From Cyclobacterium qasimii M12-11B (GTDB lineage Bacteria; Bacteroidota; Bacteroidia; Cytophagales; Cyclobacteriaceae): a DNA stretch of 64,000 nucleotides. Location: contig NZ_ATNM01000109.1 of the NCBI RefSeq assembly GCF_000427295.1, positions 85,543 to 149,542 on the forward strand, read 5' to 3'. Numbering within the stretch: position 1 is the first letter of the stretch; each line of letters opens with the position of its first letter. This document shows, piece by piece, positions 44,601 through 55,892 of this stretch. A program made the translations under genes and the position numbers. The notes under the pieces were generated by a model. The model did not search any database, had not been told where the DNA came from, and was given only the letters and a program-made list of their open reading frames with translations.

Positions 44601-46285
44601 TGAATTGAGGCAAGATTAACATCTCCTATATAAGAATTTCCTTCAAACTCAACATTTGTTCCCGATCCAGTATTGTAATACAAGAAGACCTCTTCAAAAT
44701 TACCATCCGCAATAATTGGTATGGTAATCTCCTCATCATTTTTTGTAGTAATTACCAGATTGGCAGCACCTGTAAGACTTTCACCGACAAAATCAAGCGT
44801 TAAGTTATAAGATTCGCCCGCTCTCAATAGTACCTCGCTAACCAATTCACCGGATATGATTTCAAAATCTTCAACATCTTCACCTGTAATGACTACAGAT
44901 TTGATCCAAAGTCCTGTTTTACCGTTTTCAAGCGCTATACTTACTTCCTTAGGCTCTCCCTTTTTAACAAGAATAGATTCCGGTAAAATCAATTCACTTT
45001 CTACCAAAGGTGTGGTATTAGGTTCATCAAAACCGAAGTATTCCATGTTGCCAATATTTCCGCCTCCTTTACGAGGAGAACCAGCAACAACATACAATCC
45101 TTTTCCAGAAACAATACCTTGTGTACCATGACGCCCGATATTCAGGGTATCTAGTACTTTCCATTCCTGGGTCAATGGATCAAACATCTCCACATTAGGT
45201 AGCGCAAGAGGATTTGTAGCAACCTCTCCACCAGCTACAATCAACTTACCAAGATAATTATTCACTACCGCGGCAGCTCTTGGCGTTGGTAAATCCAAAC
45301 TGTCAGGTAAAGTACTCCATGTTTGTGAATTGAAATCATAAACATCAACTTCTGACAATACTGGAGCAAAAGTTCCTTCCGGTCCTCCGGATTGTCTACC
45401 GGAAACAGCGTATAATTTGTTGCCTATAGTTGCAGCAAAGAAATGGTCTCTGGCGCGAGGAGCATCACCTAATATTGTCCATTCGCCTGTTTCAGGATCG
45501 TACATGTCAAAATAATTAACATAACCGCCATCATGGCCATCTGTATTTCCACCCACTACGTAGAATTTACCTCTGTACTCTACCAAACCAGCTGATCCTC
45601 TTCTCCTATTTTCAGGAATTTCAGGCCCCTCAATCCAGATTTCGTTCACTGGATCAAACATCCAAATATTTGATGCCGGAGTTTCATTTGGAAAATCATT
45701 GGTATCAAAAGCACCAATTACCCAAATTAAACCCTGATAAGTAACTGCCTGGAAATGATTAAAGCTATAAGGATTGATTTCTGTCAAAGACCTCCATGAA
45801 TCATTGCCTATATCATAAATATCAATGGTAGTTGAACTTTCTCTGCCTCCCATAAGGTAAAACTCATGACCTGCCTGTACAAAACTACCTTCATGCCTAG
45901 GGTGGTAGGAACGGTTTTCATTTTTAAAATTCCATTCCTGACTCGTTAATTGTGGACTAATGGTCCAATTAAAGTTAAATGAGGCAGCATCTGAATGAAT
46001 TTCATCTTCATCATCGATGGTAACGGTAATTCTATATGGGCTATTGGCCAATGCGCCTTCTTCGATTGTTCCGTAAATGGTACCATTGGTAGGTTCCACA
46101 TATATTCCCGGAGGCAATCCTACTGCAGCATAACTTAAGTTACCATTTCCACCGGAAGCCTGAACAAACATACTTCCATCTGTTTCATGACCAACAAAAT
46201 TTATTTGATCTTCAACTTTAGTATAAGTAATTGGCGTTTGAATTGGCTTACCAAGGATTTCTATTCCATTGAAAAGTGGATTCTC
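41687..46285 (-). CDS. Giant T9SS cargo protein, C-terminal half (Kelch, malectin-like and PKD modules)
   Basis: This frame is open from about 46285 but has no proper start; it continues the gene whose first half ends at 46261. In order: an Ig-like putative-binding domain (GGNGNLSYAAVGLPPGIYVE), a Kelch propeller (HEFYLMGGRES, GKFYVVGGNTDG, NKLYAVSGRQSG, GKLIVAGGEV), then four malectin-like modules alternating with three PKD domains (FAWDFGDGNTS, YEWNFGNDSTS, YNWNFGDGESS), and a T9SS sorting domain (IIYPNPAQNEAFI...LEQGVYMVRLLG). Each malectin module repeats YDIYIEGE-type and NELWFG motifs. The protein is likely a secreted, surface-attached glycan-binding factor. Confidence 0.85.
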   Translation of the reverse strand, partial: ENPLFNGIEILGKPIQTPITYTKVEDQINFVGHETDGSMFVQASGGNGNLSYAAVGLPPGIYVEPTNGTIYGTIEEGALANSPYRITVTIDDEDEIHSDAASFNFNWTISPQLTSQEWNFKNENRSYHPRHEGSFVQAGHEFYLMGGRESSTTIDIYDIGNDSWRSLTEINPYSFNHFQAVTYQGLIWVIGAFDTNDFPNETPASNIWMFDPVNEIWIEGPEIPENRRRGSAGLVEYRGKFYVVGGNTDGHDGGYVNYFDMYDPETGEWTILGDAPRARDHFFAATIGNKLYAVSGRQSGGPEGTFAPVLSEVDVYDFNSQTWSTLPDSLDLPTPRAAAVVNNYLGKLIVAGGEVATNPLALPNVEMFDPLTQEWKVLDTLNIGRHGTQGIVSGKGLYVVAGSPRKGGGNIGNMEYFGFDEPNTTPLVESELILPESILVKKGEPKEVSIALENGKTGLWIKSVVITGEDVEDFEIISGELVSEVLLRAGESYNLTLDFVGESLTGAANLVITTKNDEEITIPIIADGNFEEVFLYYNTGSGTNVEFEGNSYIGDVNLASIHNGGSVYRNGNVVGNEMYKSERYASNIAYEIEVPNGVYTVTTHHTETWFGLPNGGPNEAGRRVYDILLEGDVVQPNFDLFIENNNQPIALVFEDIQVTDGKLSLNLIAKVNNASISGISIVNQGEIGAVPIANITSSTVGGIVPLEVAFTNEISRPQDFTFAWDFGDGNTSTDQNPTHIFEEFGEYNVKLTVSSLFGNTAIDSVTVNAIPASEFELNINAGSQVTVENDGKSFIGEDNAGVIYSGSNAYSNNSLPNPPLYLTERFGNNFSYSVPVQNGVFTVKTYHNELWFGKNGREGRANQRVYDIYIEGELVKANFDLFIENGYEPMELIHENITVADDTLDIQLVATVNKANMSGFSIIAQNGLIVYPEALAEANTVNGPAPLAVTFDAGNSTGSSLLTYEWNFGNDSTSTEAQPEYTFNENGTYLVSLNVTDENGNMDTDEIEIIVGDYIPVPAYSLNVNAGTDTPTSYMGTDFEGESSSGVTFANASTWSNFGAGDPTMFLTERSGKNFTITTPVENGVYTITTYHNELWFGKSGPASEVGQRVYNIMIEGEVVKNGFDLFAEFGNVPTELTFENIEVRDGELNIGLVATKNNATIVGFKIESMTSVTLPPSAIINSSAVEGAAPFEITFDASASTGSGDLIYNWNFGDGESSALINPSHLYDTAGNYSVILTVMDSVAVMDSDTLDITIWEEAPVWSMTLNAGSDVNTSYQGKLFLGDKAFPTIFNSTKTYRNTSASTVELYQTDRYDKNLTYGISVDNGTYRVRTFHNELWFGNGGPAGQPGQRVFDILIEGVTVRDDFDLFVESNYEPTELVFEDIVITDGEINLGFVASANNASVSGIILERVDSINGGDGSNARILFEEDALPEGTAEVSTEEQQKSTLSEAIIYPNPAQNEAFIVIPGEVSLDWINVYDMEGRLVLTFNARNNSVNTYTLPLSRLEQGVYMVRLLGRDGIVDQLRLIINR

Positions 46286-49200
46286 TTTTGTTTTTCGAAA
46301 AAGATATTCAACTCCCCATCAGTGACTGTCACAAGGTATTGCTCCATACCACCTACTTGATGGCCAAAACGCTCTATAAGATCAATGGATGTTTCTACAA
46401 CTTCTCCTTCGATTTGAATGCCATAGTAACGTTTTCCAAGTGCAGAGGTACCTATATACCCATTCCCTAAATAAAGATTTACCGCATATTGTCCATCAGG
46501 AAGTGGAATTTTGTATTCCATGGTAGCATCAGTAGTATACCGTTCTTTATTAAAGATCGAAACATATTCGGCATCTGTAATATAACTAGGTATGGAAGCG
46601 TGTCTGTTTTCAATAGGGAAAACATTACTACCACTTTTACTATTTGTAGCTTCAAAAGCCTCTGTATATGCAGGTCCCTGAACATAATTGGCCATCCATG
46701 ATGGTAAACCACCTGTTGAACTTATCTCCGTTCCACCACCACTAATTCTTAAAAGTATGGTGAAATCCTGCTCTACCATCACTTCAAAAGTTTGCTCGAT
46801 ATAATAGCCATTTTGATCCGTCGCTCTTACCGTTATATCCGAAGTAACTTCGTCATTTGGAATATCTACTGTTAATATTTTATCATTGATAGTAGCTCCA
46901 ACTACAGGGTTCGTGTTTTCCGTAACCGAGAACGTCAAATTATTTTCTCCATTATTGTCGCCAAAGTATTCCGTAAGGTCTACTGTAACGTCATCGTCTC
47001 CCAACAATCGGCTGATGTCTTTCAAGCTACGGATGTCATATGGTTTTTCTCCAATGACACTGATAAAATTCCACACCCCAATAAAACTCTTGGTGGTATC
47101 ATTGCTGGTACCATAAATACCCACTGCCAATGGTTGATTGATATCTTGTATGGAAGTTAGTACTGCTCCAGCTGCTTGAATGGTGCCAAGTGGCACCAAT
47201 GCCTGGTTACTGTACTTATAAAAAGGTTTAACTGTTCCGTTTACAGGATCTACATCGAAAGACAGTTCTATTAGCGTGTTTGAACTTGGTCGCTCATTTA
47301 CAGGTATTGGAAGAAACAAAGGATTTGGGTCTTCCACATCGTTAATTTCCTGGGATGCAAGTACTCCTGCATCATTAAACACAAGCTTGATGAAATTACT
47401 TTGAGTACCATCCCCAATCTGAATTCCAACTTCACCGGTTCCATCAAAATCATACAATTGGCCAGGAGAGGATAAACCTATTATTCCTGAAGAAATGACA
47501 TAGTTCCCTATTTCATTACCAACATTTACACCTAACTGAAAGCCTTTTTCCTGGTTGTTTGACAATCCATTGGCGGTTCCGCCTGTCATGGATACCTGAA
47601 TGGCACCAGCAGTACCTCCATAAATATCAGGTGGTCCAGGACTGTCATTCCCTTTGTCCAGCCAATCCAGCCAGTTGGGATTACTATCCCCATTGTTCAT
47701 GAGTCCGGTTAGACCTAAACCTAGATAACCAAATTCATCTCCTGAAGCATCAGATTGATTGGTAAACAACTGGTTTTCCAATGGTAAATTAATTGGATAA
47801 CCGACTTGGAAAGCATCCAAAGAATCTAGAATGCCATCACCATCATCATCCTCATCATTGAGGTTAGATATTAAATCCTTGTCATAATCATTTGGTGCTG
47901 AACCACCAGAACAATAGTCTGTGCCATTGTCAAGTTCATCCTGATTGGTATATCCATCATGATCATAATCAGCTAAAGGATCAAATTCCGGATCATCTAC
48001 TGCTATGCAAAATATATCATCAGCAGGTGTCAAGACCATTATCCTGTTGTCAAAGGTAGCCGCCCAGATCGTTCCCGGGAATGAGGACACGTCCCCATTG
48101 GTAGTGATACCTAAAGCATTTCCACCATTCAGGTTCCATTTGTTAAATTCAGCTTCTTTTAATGTTCCGTTCTCATTAAGGTGAATTAAATGCAAAATAC
48201 CTCCATTCTTACCGACAATTAAAGATCCTTTAATTGCTCCTTCAAAGTTACTTGCAGTATATTCAGCTATACCGTTTGAGTTGTTTGGTACAACTGTAAC
48301 AATGTCTGGTTGTGGTCCATTAGAATTGGGTAAAGTAGGCGAAATAAAATCCGCTTCCACTCCATTGGCTACACTATAAGGTACTGGAGGCCAGTTAGCT
48401 GGAAGACTATTGGATGCATATTCCTCAAATCCCGGTTGGCCGGGTGCTACCGGCTCTAATATTTGTGTTCTAAACTTATCTGTAGGTTGTACAGTAGGAG
48501 TGATATTCGTAAAATCTTTATCATCACCAACAAATTTCGTGTACAATCCTGCTCCACCTGGAGAAAAAGGAAAAGGACTACCTGTCTGATAAGGTTGTCC
48601 TGGATTCGCTCTTAAAGGTGTTGGGTGCCCGCCGTAATAACTTCCTGAAGAATAAGTTTCTAAATCATTGGTGACCATTAATAGGTGATCCTGATTGTCT
48701 ACAAACTCACCAGTTGTGGTAGGGTTTAGCGGACTAGCACCTGGTTCAAGAGGATCATAAGCATTACTAACTGTTAGAGAGTCCCCTTCATTCGCTGGCA
48801 TTCCACCCCAGTTGATATTGGCGCCATTGTCTGTCAAATAAAGCTTATTGCTTTCAGTTACTACTAAATCATAGGTGTTTCTATAACCTGGTGAAAAGAT
48901 TTGAACAGGACCATCTAAGGTTACCATACCCATGTTCAATCCATCATTACCCCCAAAAGGGTCGTTAACATCTATTCCATCATATCCAGGATCATTTGGG
49001 TTATAAATCCCATTTACATTTGCCCTGGTTGGATCATCTAGTGTAGGAACATCATATTTATAAGCCCTTCCTGAATGGCTGTCTGTTTTGACTGGAAGTG
49101 CTTCGATAGCATCCAAATCAATTTTCAAAACTGCACCGGCTAGGGCATATTCAGATATATAAGTGAAATTCTTTGAAGGTGCACCTGCATTTGTAAAACC

Positions 49201-49803
49201 TCCATTACTAATAATCAGATAGGGTTTACCTCCAATTATAGTATGTTCAATACCGTTAATAGCATGGTTTTCTTCAGATCTTGCAAGCCCTCGAACCAAA
49301 TCAATAACCTCCCAGGCTGTACCTGTCCAAGTCAATCTGGTTATCATACCCGAATTGGTATCTAACATCGTATCTCCACTGGGTCCACCCCATTTAGGAT
49401 CACTTGAAGTGGCATAAATAACAGGATTTTCGGCTGTACCTGTTACGGTAATACCCGTTATTTGACGACCATATCGATTGTCAAAGGCCAATAAGCCATG
49501 GTCATCATAATTAGGTATATTTTTAACACCTAATAATACTTCCTCCCCAACAACATCGTATTGGTTTGGACCTTCCTTAGAAATTGAATAGATTTTAATC
49601 TCTCCCTTGAGCTGTGAAACATAAAGTCGCTCATCAGGACCAAACTCTAAAGAGGTACCTAATACAATCTCATCGAACTCATTGAAATTTAGTGCTGTTT
49701 GGTTAAAACTTACTGTTTGACTTAATAGTTTTCCCGAACTCCCCAATCCAATCAAAAGAATGTAAAAAAACAATCTGACCGGAATAATAACCCGCTTTTT
49801 CAT
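46261..49803 (-). CDS. Giant T9SS cargo protein, N-terminal half (sugar dehydrogenase-like propeller)
   Basis: The start at 49803 (MKKRVIIPVRLFFYILLIG) gives a signal peptide; upstream extension uses TTG. The 1,180-residue frame has a PQQ/sorbosone dehydrogenase-like propeller (LEFGPDERLYVSQLKGEIKI), thrombospondin type-3-like calcium repeats near 605-660 (DYDHDGYTNQDELDNGTD, NDEDDDGDGILDSLD), a lectin-like sandwich, a cadherin-like stretch and a malectin-like module, then QKRIHFSME and a stop. One A added to the A5 run (T5 at 46291-46295) continues it as KENPLFNGIEILGKPI into the next frame. The two halves are one gene of about 2,700 residues. Confidence 0.85.
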   Translation of the reverse strand: MKKRVIIPVRLFFYILLIGLGSSGKLLSQTVSFNQTALNFNEFDEIVLGTSLEFGPDERLYVSQLKGEIKIYSISKEGPNQYDVVGEEVLLGVKNIPNYDDHGLLAFDNRYGRQITGITVTGTAENPVIYATSSDPKWGGPSGDTMLDTNSGMITRLTWTGTAWEVIDLVRGLARSEENHAINGIEHTIIGGKPYLIISNGGFTNAGAPSKNFTYISEYALAGAVLKIDLDAIEALPVKTDSHSGRAYKYDVPTLDDPTRANVNGIYNPNDPGYDGIDVNDPFGGNDGLNMGMVTLDGPVQIFSPGYRNTYDLVVTESNKLYLTDNGANINWGGMPANEGDSLTVSNAYDPLEPGASPLNPTTTGEFVDNQDHLLMVTNDLETYSSGSYYGGHPTPLRANPGQPYQTGSPFPFSPGGAGLYTKFVGDDKDFTNITPTVQPTDKFRTQILEPVAPGQPGFEEYASNSLPANWPPVPYSVANGVEADFISPTLPNSNGPQPDIVTVVPNNSNGIAEYTASNFEGAIKGSLIVGKNGGILHLIHLNENGTLKEAEFNKWNLNGGNALGITTNGDVSSFPGTIWAATFDNRIMVLTPADDIFCIAVDDPEFDPLADYDHDGYTNQDELDNGTDYCSGGSAPNDYDKDLISNLNDEDDDGDGILDSLDAFQVGYPINLPLENQLFTNQSDASGDEFGYLGLGLTGLMNNGDSNPNWLDWLDKGNDSPGPPDIYGGTAGAIQVSMTGGTANGLSNNQEKGFQLGVNVGNEIGNYVISSGIIGLSSPGQLYDFDGTGEVGIQIGDGTQSNFIKLVFNDAGVLASQEINDVEDPNPLFLPIPVNERPSSNTLIELSFDVDPVNGTVKPFYKYSNQALVPLGTIQAAGAVLTSIQDINQPLAVGIYGTSNDTTKSFIGVWNFISVIGEKPYDIRSLKDISRLLGDDDVTVDLTEYFGDNNGENNLTFSVTENTNPVVGATINDKILTVDIPNDEVTSDITVRATDQNGYYIEQTFEVMVEQDFTILLRISGGGTEISSTGGLPSWMANYVQGPAYTEAFEATNSKSGSNVFPIENRHASIPSYITDAEYVSIFNKERYTTDATMEYKIPLPDGQYAVNLYLGNGYIGTSALGKRYYGIQIEGEVVETSIDLIERFGHQVGGMEQYLVTVTDGELNIFFEKQKRIHFSME

Positions 49804-50025
49804 CGTAATTGAAATTAAATATGCTAAAACTGTCCTATAATAAAAATATAAAAATTTATAACTGTTTATATGACACAATATTAATGAATTAGTAACTCAA
49901 AGTCAAGTTTGAAAAGCATTTTAATCATTTTAAAATACATTTTTATCTATTCATTTGTTTTTAATCGCATGGTTTATCCAAAGAAGGTAGAATATGTATT
50001 TTAATGGTTACTTTTGTTTATTATT

Positions 50026-51249
50026 ATGAAGGAGCAAAAAAGCTATTTTATTCTGGTTCTGATTCTAGGGGCACTGAGCACCATTAGTCCATTTTCTGTG
50101 GACATGTACCTACCAGCTTTCCCTGCCATAGCAGACAGCCTTTCCACAAGTATTTCAAATGTTCAGTTGTCTTTGACCAGCTACTTGATTGGAATTGCTA
50201 TTGGACAATTGTTTTATGGTCCACTACTTGATAGATTTGGTAGAAAAAAGCCACTTTATATAGGTCTCTGGATTTATGTGGTTACTTCCATAGGTTGCTC
50301 TTTTACTTCTTCTGTTGAATCGCTAATCTTTATGCGCTTTATGCAAGCGGTGGGAGGTTGTGTGGGCATGGTCGCAGCTCAGGCATTGGTAAGGGATATT
50401 TTCCCTGTAAATAAAATAGCCCAGGCATTTGCCATGCTTACTTTGGTGATTGCGGTTTCGCCAATGATTGCACCCACTCTTGGTGGATACATCACTGCTC
50501 ACTTCCATTGGCATTGGCTTTTTATAATCTTGTCTATTCTTTGTACCCTTATAATATTTGCTTGTAAATGGCAACTTCCAGATGGAGCGGATCCTGACCC
50601 AAGTGTATCGCTAAAACCTAAGGCCGTTACCTATAAATATATAGAGGTATTAAAAGACAAACAGTACCTTACTTACATACTCGTTGGTGGAATTGCCGGA
50701 GCAGCACCATTTGCCTATATCGCAGGCTCATCAGATGTCTTTATTAATATATACGGGTTATCTGTAACCGAATATGGCTGGTTGTTTGCCTTCCTATCAA
50801 TAGCCATGATAGGTGCTACGCAGTTAAACCACATTTTATTAAATCATTTTAGTAACCGAACCATTGTAATTACAGCTTTGTGCTACCAATTGGTCATTGG
50901 TTTTATAATGGTCGTAGGGGTTTGGGCAAACATCTTCAATGTCTATTTTCTTATAGGCATGATGTTTATATTTTTAACCGGACATGGATTAAGTGTACCG
51001 AATTCTGCAGCGATATCCCTAGCTCCATTCACCAAAAATGCAGGAAGTGCTGCAGCAATGATGGGATTCATGCGCATGGCCATTGGAGGCATCGTTTCCG
51101 CTTTGGTCAGTGTGTTTCACAATGGAACGGCAATACCGATGGTTTTTTTGATGGCTTCCTGTATTTTAATTGCAGGTCTTGTATTGCTAAAATATTTTCA
51201 TTCAACTGGAGAACTACTATCCAGGTACCGGAATTCAAAAGCTAGTTAA
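50026..51249 (+). CDS. Bcr/CflA-type multidrug efflux transporter (MFS)
   Basis: A 407-residue, 12-segment major facilitator. The ATG at 50026 (MKEQKSYFILVLILGAL) was chosen over a TTG 12 bases upstream. The family signature is present: SPFSVDMYLPAFPAIA near 22, YGPLLDRFGRKKP near 68 (motif A), and RFMQAVGGCVGMVAAQALVRD near 105. Such proteins export drugs such as bicyclomycin or sulfonamides and some metabolites by proton antiport. It is divergent from the giant gene. Confidence 0.87.
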   Translation: MKEQKSYFILVLILGALSTISPFSVDMYLPAFPAIADSLSTSISNVQLSLTSYLIGIAIGQLFYGPLLDRFGRKKPLYIGLWIYVVTSIGCSFTSSVESLIFMRFMQAVGGCVGMVAAQALVRDIFPVNKIAQAFAMLTLVIAVSPMIAPTLGGYITAHFHWHWLFIILSILCTLIIFACKWQLPDGADPDPSVSLKPKAVTYKYIEVLKDKQYLTYILVGGIAGAAPFAYIAGSSDVFINIYGLSVTEYGWLFAFLSIAMIGATQLNHILLNHFSNRTIVITALCYQLVIGFIMVVGVWANIFNVYFLIGMMFIFLTGHGLSVPNSAAISLAPFTKNAGSAAAMMGFMRMAIGGIVSALVSVFHNGTAIPMVFLMASCILIAGLVLLKYFHSTGELLSRYRNSKAS

Positions 51250-51290
51250 GGGTCAAATTGCTATATAATAGGTGATACTGGAATAATTTT

Positions 51291-51298
51291 TAACTTTG
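51291..51298 (+). promoter_or_regulatory. Possible -7 promoter element of the ABC-F gene
   Basis: TAACTTTG matches the Bacteroidota -7 consensus TAnnTTTG exactly and lies 32 bases before the ATG. No clear -33 TTTG is found at the expected distance. Confidence 0.3.
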
Positions 51299-51320
51299 CA
51301 CTTTATTATTAAAACAGTAA

Positions 51321-52958
<1,638 letters not shown>

Positions 52959-52988
52959 GAAGAATATATAGTTGAAAAATAAAGTAAA

Positions 52989-53020
52989 AAGCTGTGGAAA
53001 TAATTTCCACAGCTTTTTTA
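52989..53020. terminator. Bidirectional terminator
   Basis: AAGCTGTGGAAA / TTTCCACAGCTT form a perfect 12-bp stem around TAA, followed by TTTTTA on the plus strand and by a T-rich tail on the minus strand. It lies between convergent genes (stop codons at 52958 and 53024). Confidence 0.85.
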
Positions 53021-53023
53021 TTT

Positions 53024-54433
53024 TTAAACGTTTACGCCTGTCGTTCCACCACCTTTTAAGGTAAGTTCAATAGGAGCATTCGTTTTCCAAGATCCACCTG
53101 TAAAGTCAGGTACATCTATAGAGTTGGATCTGTTTGCTACTGACCACTCACTCAATGGAGCAATTGCACTCCAAAGTGCGCCATCATATACATCTTGATC
53201 GTAAGGAAGACCGTTTCTAAGACAATCGATCATTCTCCAGTCCATCATGAAGTCCATGCCACCATGACCTCCAATTTTCTTGGCCATCTCCCCTACTTTT
53301 TTAACAATTTCTGGGGTATATTTTTCTTCTAAAGCTTTCATTTCTTCCGCTTTAAACCATCCTTCATGTCCAGTAGAAATACCTGGCGTAGGATATTTAC
53401 TTGCGACACCTTTAGTGCCACTCAATAAATGAAGTCTGGAATAAGGACGAGGAGAGCTCACATCATGCTGAAGCATAATTGATTTACCCTTCTTAGTCTT
53501 TACTATAGTGGTATTCATATTGCCCCTAAAGTTCTTAGTAGCATAGGAATTAAAGAAATCATCTGTTTTTGCCAACTCCTGAGCATGAGCTTTCATAAGA
53601 TAGTCATTGCTGGAAAGAGAAGTAAGGTAATCCATTTGATCTCCCCTATTGATATCCATTGCCTGACAAACAGGTCCTAATCCGTGGGTAGGGTAAAGAT
53701 TACCATCCCTATAATTTTCTTTTAAACGCCACATGTCCTGGTAGCCGTCTTTAGCAAAATTCAATCCCAACAAATCATGAATATACGCTCCTTCACCATG
53801 GAAAACATCTCCAAAGAAACCATCTCTGGCCATATTGAGCGTCATCAATTCAAAGAAATCATAACAACAGTTCTCCATCATCATGCAATGTTTCTTTGTC
53901 CTTTCTGAAGTCTCTACCAACTGCCAGCACTCTTCAACTGTAACTGCGATTGGCACTTCACAACAAGAATGTTTACCTGCTTCCATAGCATAAACAGCCA
54001 TAGGAGTATGCCATTCCCAAGGAGTAGCGATGTAGATCAAATCAAGATCATCTCTGTCCATCATTTCCTTCCACGCGTATGAAGAACCGCTGTAAGTATC
54101 AGGTGTGTGGGAAGTTCCCTCCAAAGACTTAACTACTTTATTTACCATTTCCGGTAGCAAATCACAAAGTGCTTTGATTTCTACTCCTTCGATTTTACTA
54201 AGTCTATTCACTGCTCCAGGTCCTCTGCTTCCAAGACCAACAATTCCTACTCTTACCACATCTAATTTAGGTGCAGCATAACCTGACATGTTAAATCTCT
54301 GGGTATGACTTCTCTTGCTTTGGGCAAGGACATTGTTTTGTTCTTCTAGTGACAACCCTTTAAAACCAGTTCCCACTACTCCTAATCCGGCAAGGCCGGA
54401 GAGCTTCAAAAACTCTCTCCTTTTATTACTCAT
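53024..54433 (-). CDS. Gfo/Idh/MocA oxidoreductase, GH109-type (alpha-N-acetylgalactosaminidase family)
   Basis: A 469-residue exported NAD-dependent protein. The start MSNKRREFLKLSGLAGLG is a Tat signal. The dinucleotide loop is GIVGLGSRGPG near 63. Then come IATPWEWHTPMAVYAMEAGK, CCEVPI, and the family-typical GGHGGMDFMMDWRMIDCLRNG with late DVYDGALWSAIAPLSEWS. GH109 enzymes hydrolyse alpha-GalNAc by a transient redox mechanism. It is beside NagX-like, SGNH and sulfatase genes, which suggests degradation of amino-sugar glycans. Substrate not proven. Confidence 0.85.
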   Translation of the reverse strand: MSNKRREFLKLSGLAGLGVVGTGFKGLSLEEQNNVLAQSKRSHTQRFNMSGYAAPKLDVVRVGIVGLGSRGPGAVNRLSKIEGVEIKALCDLLPEMVNKVVKSLEGTSHTPDTYSGSSYAWKEMMDRDDLDLIYIATPWEWHTPMAVYAMEAGKHSCCEVPIAVTVEECWQLVETSERTKKHCMMMENCCYDFFELMTLNMARDGFFGDVFHGEGAYIHDLLGLNFAKDGYQDMWRLKENYRDGNLYPTHGLGPVCQAMDINRGDQMDYLTSLSSNDYLMKAHAQELAKTDDFFNSYATKNFRGNMNTTIVKTKKGKSIMLQHDVSSPRPYSRLHLLSGTKGVASKYPTPGISTGHEGWFKAEEMKALEEKYTPEIVKKVGEMAKKIGGHGGMDFMMDWRMIDCLRNGLPYDQDVYDGALWSAIAPLSEWSVANRSNSIDVPDFTGGSWKTNAPIELTLKGGGTTGVNV

Positions 54434-54486
54434 AAGTACATTAATTAGTTAGTTGAATTTTTAATTTATATTTCCATTTAAAATCA

Positions 54487-55593
54487 TCAGATTTTAAAAA
54501 ACACTTTCTTTTTATACAAGAAATAACACAAATACCACATAATGGCCAAGGTAAAGATGCCATTTAGCAAAGCCAAAATCACTTCAGGAACCCCAATCGG
54601 TTCCAAAAATCCATAATTGAAAACATGAACCACATTTGTTAACCATCGATGCCCCAATAGATTGGCAAACAAATAAATGAATATGGAATTCATGCCCACA
54701 ACCGTAAACATAAAAGGCCATTTATTAATTTTCTTAACATCTATAAACCAGAAAAAGAAAGCTAGCACCAAAATCGCCCATCCGCCAGAAGCCAGAACGA
54801 AGGAACTGGTACAAATTCTTTTAATAATCGGCGTAATACCCGTCCAATCAAGTCCATATCCCAAAACCAAGCCTGACAGACCAGCAATTACTAAATATTT
54901 TATCTTGATAGCATTGGTTTTATCACTTAGCAGTAATTTACCACACATTGCTCCCCAAAGGGTGTGCGCTGCTGTAGGAATGCAATTTATGGCTACCCAT
55001 CCCCCACTACTAATTTTACCCATTAAAATCATGTCCATATAGGATCCGAAATTTTCCCCTTTGATAAAAGGGGCCGCAGGATCATACAGCCTATACATCA
55101 ATTCCGTCAACACCAACAAGCCAATAGAGATGGCAAATTGATATTTAAATGGTTTTCTGATTAAGAAATAAGTGAATAAGATGGTAAAAGACAGCTGTGT
55201 AAGGACATTCCATAACTCGAAAACCAGCTCTCCAGCATTAATACAATATAAACCCGTACCAAAAAGAAAAAGAAGTAGACACCTTCTAAGAATATGTCTT
55301 GTCACTTTCTTTTGATCTCCCTGATTAGCCAATCGTTTATTTAAGGAGAATGGCATGGCCACACCTACAATGAACATAAAGAATGGCTGAATAAGATCCC
55401 AAAACCTTAACCCATTCCATGGGTGGTGGGTGAATTGGTTGAAAAATGAATACCCTATAGATCCTTCGGAAAACAATCCCTGAAAAACACCATAAATCAT
55501 TGCAGACTCCCCAACCAATAAAAACATCGTGATCCCTCTATAGGCATCCAAGGAAACTAGTCTTTTGTTACTGGCATTCTGAAGTGTGGTCAT
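54487..55593 (-). CDS. NagX-like acyltransferase (heparan-glucosaminide N-acetyltransferase family, DUF5009)
   Basis: A 368-residue membrane protein with about ten segments. It opens NKRLVSLDAYRGITMFLLVGE, the start typical of NagX/HGSNAT-like proteins, and has NGLRFWDLIQPFFMFIVGVAMPFS, which carries the conserved region, then a C-terminal NSIFIYLFANL. Such proteins move acyl groups to sugars across membranes or transport amino sugars. It lies 54 bases upstream of the GH109-type gene on the same strand and is probably co-transcribed with it. Confidence 0.8.
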   Translation of the reverse strand: MTTLQNASNKRLVSLDAYRGITMFLLVGESAMIYGVFQGLFSEGSIGYSFFNQFTHHPWNGLRFWDLIQPFFMFIVGVAMPFSLNKRLANQGDQKKVTRHILRRCLLLFLFGTGLYCINAGELVFELWNVLTQLSFTILFTYFLIRKPFKYQFAISIGLLVLTELMYRLYDPAAPFIKGENFGSYMDMILMGKISSGGWVAINCIPTAAHTLWGAMCGKLLLSDKTNAIKIKYLVIAGLSGLVLGYGLDWTGITPIIKRICTSSFVLASGGWAILVLAFFFWFIDVKKINKWPFMFTVVGMNSIFIYLFANLLGHRWLTNVVHVFNYGFLEPIGVPEVILALLNGIFTLAIMWYLCYFLYKKKVFFKI

Positions 55594-55892
55594 TCGCAGT
55601 TAGTGAAGAAAATAAAAGTTTATTTACCTAAAAGGGATAATTCAAATATAGCTTTTCATGGTTCAGGTTCAAATAGAACATCCTATAAATTATATGACTG
55701 GTTACCCTTTTATTCTAAAATTTCCCTCTTCAAGCCAGATTATACCATAGATTCCCTATTGAATCATGAAATAAAATGAAAGTTTCAATTAATTGGCATC
55801 ATAAATAAACCAACATAAGGAAAATGATCGAATTCCAGGCAAAAACCAACATTGAATTTTTCATTTAGAACAAGAAACCATTCCCTGAATTC

